Assembly (NCBI GenBank): GCA_021774265.1
Contig: JAJFJG010000138.1
Location: 1 to 32,201, forward strand
Direction of reading: 5' to 3'
Source: Nitrosomonas sp.
GTDB taxonomy: Bacteria > Pseudomonadota > Gammaproteobacteria > Burkholderiales > Nitrosomonadaceae
DNA: 32,201 nt
Shown: piece after piece, positions 19,430 through 28,336 of the stretch
Numbering within the stretch: the first letter of the stretch is position 1
How the letters are laid out: each line of letters opens with the position of its first letter
The notes under the pieces: model-generated
Told to the model about the DNA's origin: nothing
The model's input: the letters and a program-made list of their open reading frames with translations, nothing else
Database searches by the model: none
Made by a program: the position numbers and the translations under genes

Positions 19430-20183
19430 TCTTCCTTATCTGAATTGATAATATGTTCTTACCGCGGGTTTTTAAAATGAATTATCAGATGGAACAAAAG
19501 AGGTATTCATTATAAATGTTGGGTAACCCTTATGTCATCACTAACAATAATTTCTTATAAAAGATAAAAGATAAAAGGGTCAAACCATACGTCGTTACCG
19601 ACGCCCTATCTAACAGGTTAAAGTCCTACCCCGATCAATAAACGAGTTATTGTTAAATTTGGTGTTTGATCATTAAATCAAGCGGCGACAATCACCATTT
19701 CGTAAAATGGGACGGAAAAAATCTTCACGCCCTTTCTGCCAAAAAGCTAACTTTCCATACTTAAGGTGATATCAATATCGTATGATGTTACAGATACTTG
19801 TAGCGCTCGGTAAATAGTCTGCATTTATCCTTCAGAAATAATATTAATTGCAAACATAAAATTTAAATTGGGATTCTAATGGTGTTTGATCATTTTGTAA
19901 TTCCTGGATTCTGACCGGCGCTAGCTTGCTATTATCCGGCAAGATTATTATTATAACGTCACTAGGTTAATACGAGTTTCAGACCATTAAATATTTATAA
20001 CTAGCATTGAATCAATTGTTTTGATGAGAAAACGCTCTTATATGAACAATGGTTTAGCCAGAATCCTATAAAACCCTGGGGTCTTCTGTTGATAAGTACT
20101 TTATTCGTATCTTTATGAGAGGATACTGATAAGACTGGCTCATAAACTCAAGTTTCATCGTCGTTCAAAAAAAGGGGTTATAC

Positions 20184-21260
20184 ATGCCAAATGTAAACTT
20201 TCAGGACCGTGCCTGCGGCGCCATTATGGGCGCATTTATTGGAGACGCACTGGCGCTTGGCCCGCACTGGTATTACAATCTTGATGAACTTCATCGTGAT
20301 TACGGGCTATGGATCGATAGCTATACGGATCCTAAACCCGACCGGTACCATTCGGGCCTGAAAGCCGGCCAAATGTCGCAGGCCGGATTCATCCTAACTT
20401 TGATGGTACGATCGCTTGTTGAATGTAATGGCTATGACAAAGCCAATTTTTGCCGCCGTATGGATGAAACGCTGTTTCCGTTGCTAGACGGAACACCAGT
20501 CTGTGGCCCCGGGGGATATACGAGCCAATCCATCCGTAAAGTCTGGCGCCAGCGTGTGCAGCAGAAATTATCATGGGAACAAACTGGGAGCAATGCGGAC
20601 ACCACCGAGGCGATAGAACGTACGCTTGCTATTGCCGTGCGCTATGCTCTGCATCCCGAACAACTTGCTTCAGCCGTTACCGAAAATACCCTGCTCACTC
20701 AGTCCGATGAGACTATCGTCTCCATGACAGTCGCATATGGCGCCGTAATGAGTCTTTTAATTCAGGGACATAAGCTGGATACGGAGCTTTCGAGCAAGTT
20801 GATGATGTTGACCAAGGAGGGCAAGTTGCCTTTTCATGTCGTAACACAGGGTAATCTGCAAAATCCACGGCCCGGTGATCCAGATCCGCCTCATGCGGGC
20901 CGTTTTGCCTCGCCGGATGCCCTGCTCACGCCGTCATACATGGCGGCAGCTGCGGTGGACCCCGGAATTCATATCGAGCCGGCATGGAAAGTGTCCATCG
21001 TATACGGTATGCCTTGTGCCATTTATCATCAGCTGCCAGCTGCTTACTATCTTGCAGCCCGTTTTTATGCTGATTTTGAATCAGCCGTACTCCATGCGGT
21101 TAATGGCGGGGGGCAAAACCAGGCGCGAGCTATTCTTACGGGTGCTCTAACAGGTGCTCAGACCGGTTTGTCGGGTATTCCTAGGCGCTTCATCGATGGG
21201 CTTGAGAAAGCTGCAGACCTTGAGAAACTGGCTATGGATTTAGCTGTAAGTATTGAATAG
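20184..21260 (+). CDS. ADP-ribosylglycohydrolase-family protein
   Basis: DRACGAIMGAFIGDALALGPHWYYN and ADTTEAIERTLAIAVRY; family fold signature, metal-site residues partly non-canonical. Confidence 0.7.
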   Translation: MPNVNFQDRACGAIMGAFIGDALALGPHWYYNLDELHRDYGLWIDSYTDPKPDRYHSGLKAGQMSQAGFILTLMVRSLVECNGYDKANFCRRMDETLFPLLDGTPVCGPGGYTSQSIRKVWRQRVQQKLSWEQTGSNADTTEAIERTLAIAVRYALHPEQLASAVTENTLLTQSDETIVSMTVAYGAVMSLLIQGHKLDTELSSKLMMLTKEGKLPFHVVTQGNLQNPRPGDPDPPHAGRFASPDALLTPSYMAAAAVDPGIHIEPAWKVSIVYGMPCAIYHQLPAAYYLAARFYADFESAVLHAVNGGGQNQARAILTGALTGAQTGLSGIPRRFIDGLEKAADLEKLAMDLAVSIE

Positions 21261-21429
21261 ACTGCTTTTTATGAGGCAAGCAATTGGAACGATACATAGC
21301 GAACACAACAAGCAATCCAAACCAATCAGGCCGCCAACACTTTTTTCAAGCCGTAGCAAGCTCGGTCGGTACTAGCACTGTATCATCGTAGTCAGAGTTA
21401 ATAATCTGCCATCCGGGATGGCGCTACGC

Positions 21430-22596
21430 TTATTCAGGCTTCAACACTCGCCGAATATTCTCCAACACCGTCATAATCGTATGACGTGGCGCTCCAATAT
21501 TCAAACGCATAAACCCGCTACCCTCTTTTCCAAACAGAGTGCCAGGACTCAGACCAACACCCGCTTCATGGACCAAGAAACGTTTGAGTTCTGCGTCGTT
21601 CATGTTCAATCCACGACAATCCAGCCATAAGAGGTAAGTGCCTTCTGATGGGGTGAGTTTTATTTGTGGGAGGTGTTCTGTCAGATAAGCTTGCACGCAA
21701 TCGCGTGTGTCGCTCAGATAAACTAATAAGTTATCCAGCCAAGGTTCGCCTTCCCGGTACGAGGCCTCAAAGGCGGCGATGCTGAATGGGTTGGAGGCGC
21801 TGATGTGCATGGCGTCAAATACTTTGGAAATTTTTTTGCGTGCTTCCGGGTTGGGGATGATTAGTGTGGATAGGTTGAGGCCGGGGATGTTGAATGTTTT
21901 GCTGGGTGTGATGGCGGTCAAGATATTTGCTGTGTTGTCAGTTAACGTGGCAAGCGAATGATGCTGGTTACCGGGGTAGATTAAGTCTGCGTGAATTTCG
22001 TCTGAAAATATCATCAAGTCATATTGTTCTGAAATTTGCAGCAGGCGTTCTAGCTCTTGTTTGTTCCATACTCGCCCTACAGGATTATGCGGTGAGCAGA
22101 GCAGGAGTAGATGGGCTGCTTTCGCGCATTGTTCCAAGTGGTCGAAATCAATGGTGTATTTGCTGTCTAAATAATGCAGCGGGTTTTCAACTAGCTTTCT
22201 GCCGGTCTGTGTTGCGGCTGAGAAGAATGGGAAATAGACTGGGGGTTGAATGATGATGGATTCACTGGGTTGGGTGAAGGCCATAGCTGCGGCATTCAGT
22301 GATGGTACGACGCCGGGGCACATGACGATCCAGTCGCGTTGAATTTCCCAGTGGTGGCGTCGTTTTAGCCAGTCGATGATAGATTCATACAGGCAGTCTG
22401 GGTAGATGGTGTAGCCATAAATTGGGTGGTTGGCGCGCTCAATCAGTGCTTGCGTGACGGCTGGGGGGGCGGCAAAGTCCATGTCTGCCACCCACGCAGG
22501 GATAACGTCGGCTTTGCCAAAAATATCTTGTCGCGCATCATATTTTACGCTGTGTGTTCCATCGCGACTGATGTCGTGGTCAAAGCCAATACTCAA
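21430..22596 (-). CDS. ovoB: PLP-dependent C-S lyase, MalY/PatB family; probable ovothiol beta-lyase OvoB
   Basis: VIPAWVADMDFAAPPAV, CSPHNPVGRVW, FSDEIHADLIYPG, TPSKTFNIPGL (PLP Lys); overlaps the ovoA stop. Confidence 0.82.
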   Translation of the reverse strand: MSIGFDHDISRDGTHSVKYDARQDIFGKADVIPAWVADMDFAAPPAVTQALIERANHPIYGYTIYPDCLYESIIDWLKRRHHWEIQRDWIVMCPGVVPSLNAAAMAFTQPSESIIIQPPVYFPFFSAATQTGRKLVENPLHYLDSKYTIDFDHLEQCAKAAHLLLLCSPHNPVGRVWNKQELERLLQISEQYDLMIFSDEIHADLIYPGNQHHSLATLTDNTANILTAITPSKTFNIPGLNLSTLIIPNPEARKKISKVFDAMHISASNPFSIAAFEASYREGEPWLDNLLVYLSDTRDCVQAYLTEHLPQIKLTPSEGTYLLWLDCRGLNMNDAELKRFLVHEAGVGLSPGTLFGKEGSGFMRLNIGAPRHTIMTVLENIRRVLKPE

Positions 22597-24707
22597 GTAA
22601 TTTTCTCCCAGATGGTGGCTTCAGCCAGGGTATGCTGGTATTTGCGCTTGGTTTCTCGAATTACAAACGGTACGGCTTGCGGGCCTTGGATGAGTCTGAA
22701 ATGTTTACCCAAGGCTTCTTTTAGGCCGTCTAACGTGGTGAAGTTTTCACCGTCACGTTTATAGCCGCCGACCCACGCTTCTTTCTTTGTGTGTTCTTCC
22801 AGCCAGGTATAAGGTGAGGTGATCATCAGTAAACCGCCGGTGTTGATTCTTTCGTGGATGACGTTGAGGAATTTAGCGGGGTTGTACAGGCGGTCAATCA
22901 AGTTCGCCGCGAGAATCAAATCATAGCCGGCATGAATGGATTTTAGGTTGCAGGCATCGCCTTGGAAAAATTCCACTTTGTCTTTGATGTGCTCAAGCCC
23001 CAGCCCTGTTAATGTGCGTTCTTTATAGGAAACCAATTCACCTTCGTCGGTGAGGGTGTAGCGCAAAATACCTTGTTGCGCTAGTTGTACACCTTGACCT
23101 ATAAAGCGTGCGGAGAAATCAACGCCGGTGACATGTTCAAAATGACGAGCCAGTTCAAAGGTTGAACGCCCTGACGCACAGCCGAGATCAAATGCTTTAC
23201 GCGCAGGACGGTCGCTCATGGCGGCAATGGCAATTTCGGCCAATGTTTTGGGGAAATTAGGTACGTCAAAATAAGTATCGCCATAGTGAAACTCAGCGTA
23301 CTCAGACAATAGTTTATCGGTTTCGTAGTTAGAGCTTTCTAGAATAGCGGGTGTATCAGTCATTACGTAGCGGAATCCAGCATGTTGAAAAAAATGTCGG
23401 CGGAAGGCGTAACGTGCGCTTTTGAGTGATTCATTGCCGCAGGCAATCCAAGAGCCGCCTTTAATAAGATTATGTTGACTATCGAAAGTTGGGGTAGTGA
23501 AGTCGTCATAATGCGGGTGAACATCAAACCCCTCAAATGGGTAAGTTGGTGTTTCGACCCATTGCCAGACGTTGCCCACGATGTCGAAGAATTCACCTTG
23601 CTGGAATTCAGTTACTGGGCAGCTGGAATTATAGTGATCCAGATGAAGATTGCCCGCTGCGGGTGCGTCATGTGGCACTTCAGACAGGTTTGCGACATCA
23701 TACAAGCGATACCATTCATCTTCCGTCGGCAAACGAATTGGCTGCTTGCTGGTGGTCGATTTCCAGCTGCAGAAAGCTTTGGCTTCATGGTAATTTACGT
23801 CAACTGGCCAGTCCCATGGCATGGCGATTTCTTCAGTCATCACACGTAGTTGCCAGCTAGTGCCTTTTTTGACCCAAAATGTTGGGTGCTCAGCGCCGAT
23901 ATGCCGTTGCCAAGCACGACCTTCTTCTTGCCAATAACTTTCAGTGGAATAGCCATTGGCTTCAACAAAAGCTAAGAACTCTTGGTTGCTAACTAGGTAT
24001 TTACTGGCTTGGAAAGCGGGGATATCAGCAGCATGATTGCCATATTCATTGTCCCAGCCATAATGTTTCTGGGTTGCTTTGTTTTCGCCAATTTGTACCT
24101 TGCCTGCAGCTACATTAATGAGCTCGTTTTTAGGTGCGATGCTGGATTTCTTGCAGGGTTGCCAATCTTTATGCGATTGAACATATTCAAGTTTGTGTTG
24201 ACGAATTAAAACCGAGGAGGTTTCTAGGTGAATACGTTCATGCTCAATCCCCATCAAGATGGTCCACCAAGGGCTTTCCCAAGTGATGGGTAATGATAGT
24301 GGTAAATCGGTGATGAGTTGATCTACCGTTTGACGGATGATATTGCGGTATGCGTGGACGGCTTCGACGGCAGGCCAGTCGTAATGGGTGGTGTCCAAGT
24401 CATCCCAGCTCATTTCATCAACACCAACGGCAAAAATGGATTCCATTTTTGGGTCAATGCGTTTTGGAATGATACCTGCTAGAACTAGCTTGTTAACAAA
24501 AAAAGTGGCTGTGTGTCCCAGATAAAAAATTAGCGGGTGGCGCAGTGAAATGGGCTTTTTGTAATACGCTTCATCGCTACTGAGTGTCTCAAAAAGTAGT
24601 TCGTAGCAATCCAATGTATTGTGGAAGTAAGACCGTATTTCCTCACGTTTTGCACTGATATCGCTTCCGTAGAGTATAGGTGTTCTTTTGCAGCGTAAAT
24701 GTGGCAT
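22593..24707 (-). CDS. ovoA: 5-histidylcysteine sulfoxide synthase / mercaptohistidine N-methyltransferase
   Basis: DinB-like HPLIFYLGHTATFF and IEHERIHLETSS; FGE-sulfatase domain LPTEDEWYRLY, GNVWQWVETP, LIKGGSWIACGNE; C-terminal methyltransferase AFDLGCASGRSTFELA. Confidence 0.93.
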   Translation of the reverse strand: MPHLRCKRTPILYGSDISAKREEIRSYFHNTLDCYELLFETLSSDEAYYKKPISLRHPLIFYLGHTATFFVNKLVLAGIIPKRIDPKMESIFAVGVDEMSWDDLDTTHYDWPAVEAVHAYRNIIRQTVDQLITDLPLSLPITWESPWWTILMGIEHERIHLETSSVLIRQHKLEYVQSHKDWQPCKKSSIAPKNELINVAAGKVQIGENKATQKHYGWDNEYGNHAADIPAFQASKYLVSNQEFLAFVEANGYSTESYWQEEGRAWQRHIGAEHPTFWVKKGTSWQLRVMTEEIAMPWDWPVDVNYHEAKAFCSWKSTTSKQPIRLPTEDEWYRLYDVANLSEVPHDAPAAGNLHLDHYNSSCPVTEFQQGEFFDIVGNVWQWVETPTYPFEGFDVHPHYDDFTTPTFDSQHNLIKGGSWIACGNESLKSARYAFRRHFFQHAGFRYVMTDTPAILESSNYETDKLLSEYAEFHYGDTYFDVPNFPKTLAEIAIAAMSDRPARKAFDLGCASGRSTFELARHFEHVTGVDFSARFIGQGVQLAQQGILRYTLTDEGELVSYKERTLTGLGLEHIKDKVEFFQGDACNLKSIHAGYDLILAANLIDRLYNPAKFLNVIHERINTGGLLMITSPYTWLEEHTKKEAWVGGYKRDGENFTTLDGLKEALGKHFRLIQGPQAVPFVIRETKRKYQHTLAEATIWEKIT

Positions 24708-24949
24708 AAGGTTGATTTTTTTGTTTCTTCAATATTGATTTGCCAAGCATTATACCGTTTCAAGCTATGGATTTCACTGGCAATGTCTTTGTGGGTTTAT
24801 ATCACTAACGTGAATGGCATATTAATACTGTTTTAGATTGGGGTTTCGCTTGTGGTGAATGTAAGGGTTTGAGCTGTTATTATGAACGTTAGTGTAAGGA
24901 AAAACGAGTGTGCTCGACTAATGATAAATTTTTAAAATTTCTCGTCATT

Positions 24950-25636
24950 ATGAAAAATTCAGAAGTCCTGGTTTTAGTATGTAAGCAACCCAAGCTCGGA
25001 TTTGGAAAACAGCGTTTGTCTGCTAGTTTAGGTGTAGAGATGACGCAACGCGTAGCTGAAGCATTATTAAACTGTGCGTTAGAAGACTTACGAAGCTGGG
25101 TGGGTTCGGTTGTGATTGCGCCGTCATCCCAGGAAGATGTTGAGTGGGCTGCTTCATTAGTGCGCCAGCCGAATGTTTATGTGCAGCCACAGATGCAGGG
25201 TAATTTAGGCCAACGGTTGAATACGTTAGATTTTGAATTGCGCAGCAAAGGGATGAAACGGTTGATATATATCGGCAGTGACTCGCCGGGACTGATTGAA
25301 GCAGATTATGCCGCTGTATGTGACGCGATGCAGCATCATGATGTGGCGTTGATGCCAGCAATAGATGGTGGCGTTGTATTGATGGCAAACAATCGTCCTT
25401 GGCCACTTTTAACAGACTTGCCATGGAGTTCAAATCAATTGGGAAATGCATTGATGGACTGTTGCCGTGATGAGGGTCAATCGGTTGCTACTTTAGATGA
25501 AAGTTTTGATATTGATGAGTTGGCAGACCTGGTTAAATTAATTGAAGTATTGGAGGATGATCCACGACCTGCACGCAGTATATTGCGTCAGCTAGCAAGC
25601 GACATTACTTCTATAGTGGGAGTAAATCATGCTTAG
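24950..25636 (+). CDS. DUF2064/TIGR04282 transferase 1, rSAM/selenodomain-associated
   Basis: VLVCKQPKLGFGKQRLSASLG, YIGSDSPGL, DGGVVLMA; ATG 4th methionine at 24950 preferred over the 24908 start. Confidence 0.8.
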   Translation: MKNSEVLVLVCKQPKLGFGKQRLSASLGVEMTQRVAEALLNCALEDLRSWVGSVVIAPSSQEDVEWAASLVRQPNVYVQPQMQGNLGQRLNTLDFELRSKGMKRLIYIGSDSPGLIEADYAAVCDAMQHHDVALMPAIDGGVVLMANNRPWPLLTDLPWSSNQLGNALMDCCRDEGQSVATLDESFDIDELADLVKLIEVLEDDPRPARSILRQLASDITSIVGVNHA

Positions 25637-26318
25637 CTTTAGTGTCATAATTCCTTGTTATCGTGATGAAGATAAATTGGCGTATTTACTATATCAATTG
25701 CATCAATTACCCAGGGGCCCGGAAGAAATTATTGTTATCGATGGTGCTGATAGCGAGCGTTGTCGTGAAATCTGTAATCAATATTCGGTGCACTGGCTGA
25801 CAAGTGAGCCTTGTCGTGGGGAACAATTACGTGCAGGTGCTGCATTAGCTAAAGGTGAAGTGCTGTGGTTTTTGCATGCGGATGCACGTTTTTCAAAAGA
25901 GTCATTAGGTGCAATGACATCGGCTCTTGAGCAGGGTGCTGTCGGTGGTTATTTTCGTTTTCGCTTTGATGTCCCACGTACTTGGCCTGCTTTAATATTG
26001 GAGCCAGCAATTGCGCTACGTTGTCGCTATGGTGTTCCCTATGGTGATCAGGGTATTTTTGTGTTGCGGGAAATTTATAAGAAAGCGGGAGGGCATGGTC
26101 CTTGGCCTTTATTTGAAGAGGTGCCTTTGGTACGCCGGGTGAGGCGACTTGGCCATTTTCAGTCGCTGCGCGAGCCTATATTAGTAGATCCCTGCCGTTG
26201 GCAACAGGATGGATGGTGGCGACGGACTTGGAAAAATCGTCAGTTAGCATTGAACTTTGCGCGTGGCGTTGCGCCCAATGAATTGGCTTCACGTTACGGT
26301 TCGGATTCTCATTTCTAA
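25629..26318 (+). CDS. TIGR04283-like glycosyltransferase family 2, transferase 2 rSAM/selenodomain-associated
   Basis: FSVIIPCYRDEDKL, PCRGEQLRAGAALAKGEVLWFLHADARF; overlaps the upstream gene. Confidence 0.85.
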   Translation: MLSFSVIIPCYRDEDKLAYLLYQLHQLPRGPEEIIVIDGADSERCREICNQYSVHWLTSEPCRGEQLRAGAALAKGEVLWFLHADARFSKESLGAMTSALEQGAVGGYFRFRFDVPRTWPALILEPAIALRCRYGVPYGDQGIFVLREIYKKAGGHGPWPLFEEVPLVRRVRRLGHFQSLREPILVDPCRWQQDGWWRRTWKNRQLALNFARGVAPNELASRYGSDSHF

Positions 26319-26351
26319 ATACAAAATATAACTTCAATGATAAGGATTGTC

Positions 26352-27395
26352 ATGAAAGAGGATGTTCAAAAATATTATGGTGAAACACTCAGTAATACGC
26401 AGGATTTGCAAACTAATGCCTGCTGTACAGATTCGGATTTACCCGGATTTGTAAAGCCATTACTGGCTCAAGTTCATGATGAAGTGTTGACGCGTTATTA
26501 CGGCTGCGGTTTGGTTTTACCTGAATTATTGGAAGGCTTAACTATTTTGGATCTTGGTTGTGGTGCAGGACGCGATGTTTATGTGCTTTCTCAATTGGTC
26601 GGTGAGCAGGGCCAAGTTATTGGTGTGGATATGACTGCTGAGCAGTTGGCTGTTGCACGTCAACATGAAGCGCATCACCAAGAAGTTTTTGGCTTTAGTC
26701 GCAGTAATGTGCGTTTTCTGCATGGCTACATTGAACACCTAGATGAGCTTGAGCTGGTAGATAATAGTGTGGATATTATTGTCTCGAATTGTGTGATTAA
26801 CTTAGCTTCTGATAAAGGTGCTGTATTGCGTGAAGCGCTACGTGTATTAAAGCCGGGCGGAGAGTTATATTTCTCAGATGTTTATAGTGATCGACGTATT
26901 CCATTTGCATTAACACAAGATCCCGTGTTGTATGGTGAATGCTTGGGTGGTGCATTGTATTGGAATGATTTTTTGCAGTTGGCACAGAAATCTGGCTTTA
27001 TGGATCCGCGCTTAGTTGAAGACCGCCCTATCACGATTGATAACGATGAATTGGCTGCACGGACAGGCAACATTCGTTTTTATTCTGCGACGTATCGTTT
27101 ATTCAAATTAAATAATCTTGAGCTGGCTTGCGAGGATCATGGTCAGTCTGTGATTTATAAGGGCACAATTCCGCATCATCCCCACGTATTTGTGCTGGAT
27201 AAACATCACACCATTGAGGCGGGTAAACAGTTTCAGGTCTGTGGCAATACATGGCGTATGTTGCATGACACACGCTTCAAAGAACACTTCGATTTTTACG
27301 GCAATTTTGATAATCACTACGGTATTTTTCCGGGTTGCGGTATGGGTATTCCGTTTAATGATAGTGCTGGCGAACAAAAGGGTGGGTGCTGCTAG
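26352..27395 (+). CDS. arsM: Arsenite S-adenosylmethionine methyltransferase-like protein
   Basis: ILDLGCGAGRDVYVLSQLVG, VSNCVINLASDKGAVLREALRVLKPGGELYFSDVYSDRR, YGECLGGALYW; Cys residues at ArsM-like positions, N-terminal NACC, C-terminal GGCC. Confidence 0.85.
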   Translation: MKEDVQKYYGETLSNTQDLQTNACCTDSDLPGFVKPLLAQVHDEVLTRYYGCGLVLPELLEGLTILDLGCGAGRDVYVLSQLVGEQGQVIGVDMTAEQLAVARQHEAHHQEVFGFSRSNVRFLHGYIEHLDELELVDNSVDIIVSNCVINLASDKGAVLREALRVLKPGGELYFSDVYSDRRIPFALTQDPVLYGECLGGALYWNDFLQLAQKSGFMDPRLVEDRPITIDNDELAARTGNIRFYSATYRLFKLNNLELACEDHGQSVIYKGTIPHHPHVFVLDKHHTIEAGKQFQVCGNTWRMLHDTRFKEHFDFYGNFDNHYGIFPGCGMGIPFNDSAGEQKGGCC

Positions 27396-27397
27396 TG

Positions 27398-28324
27398 ATG
27401 GATGCTCAGGTGTCGCCAGCACGTTCAAAACTGTGGGATCAAACATCAGAAGGTCAGCCGCGTGGTTTCATCAATTCTTATGCATTGGATGAGTTGTGGC
27501 TACATACCGGTACGGCTTGTAATCTAGCTTGTCCTTTCTGTTTAGAAGGTTCCAAGCCAGGTGATAATCGGTTACAGCTGATGCGTTTTGACGACGCTAA
27601 GCCCTATATTGATGAAGCGCTCACGTTGGGTGTTAAGCAGTTTTCGTTTACGGGAGGTGAGCCATTCATTAATAAGGATATGGTACGTATTCTTGAGTAT
27701 TGTCTACAACATCGCCCTTGTTTGGTGTTGACGAATGCGACGGAGCCATTAATCAAGCGTTTGAAACAATTAACACCCTTGCTGGATCGTGAGAATAAGC
27801 TACATTTTCGCGTCAGTTTAGATCATTTCGATGCTTCAAAGCATGATGCGGGTCGTGGTGAAGGAATGTTTGCCATGGCGTTGCGAGGTATGAGAGCGTT
27901 GCATGAAATGGGTTTTGCATTGTCAGTTGCTAATCAGGCACTACCAGGCATATTACCTGAAGAAACGGCCAAAAAGTTTACTGATGTTTTTTATGCCGCA
28001 GGTTTGCCAGAAGATATGCAGCGTATTGAATTCCCTGAGTTTTATCCGCCCGAATCGAACATATCTGCCCCGCAAATCACTCAAAGTTGCATGACCGATT
28101 TTCAAACAGAAAAAACGCGCCGTGATTTTATGTGCGCGTTTAGCCGGATGGTGGTGAAAATTGATGGGCAGACAAAAGTATATGCTTGTACCTTGGTTGA
28201 TGATGACCCAGATTATGCGTTAGGTGAAACGTTAACGCAGAGCTTGCAAGTGCCTGTGAGCATGAAACATCATCGCTGTTATAGTTGCTTTCAGTTTGGT
28301 GCTTCTTGTAGTGAAATGAAATAA
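27398..28324 (+). CDS. Radical SAM enzyme of the ArsM/TIGR04282-associated cluster
   Basis: LHTGTACNLACPFCLEGSKPG (CxxxCxxC), FSFTGGEPFINKDM, C-terminal extra cysteines CAFS...YACT...CYSCFQFGASC. Coordinates start at in-frame ATG 27398; ORF track starts at 27386. Confidence 0.82.
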   Translation: MDAQVSPARSKLWDQTSEGQPRGFINSYALDELWLHTGTACNLACPFCLEGSKPGDNRLQLMRFDDAKPYIDEALTLGVKQFSFTGGEPFINKDMVRILEYCLQHRPCLVLTNATEPLIKRLKQLTPLLDRENKLHFRVSLDHFDASKHDAGRGEGMFAMALRGMRALHEMGFALSVANQALPGILPEETAKKFTDVFYAAGLPEDMQRIEFPEFYPPESNISAPQITQSCMTDFQTEKTRRDFMCAFSRMVVKIDGQTKVYACTLVDDDPDYALGETLTQSLQVPVSMKHHRCYSCFQFGASCSEMK

Positions 28325-28336
28325 CAAAGGAAAGAA

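Noticed and set aside
22426-24209. Plus-strand ORFs overlapping ovoA/ovoB
   Set aside because: Antisense shadows of well-supported coding sequences.
24950-28324. Selenoprotein (in-frame UGA) in the rSAM/selenodomain-associated cluster
   Set aside because: ArsM-like and radical SAM ORFs end at plausible TAG/TAA stops with intact Cys motifs; no evidence of UGA recoding or SECIS.
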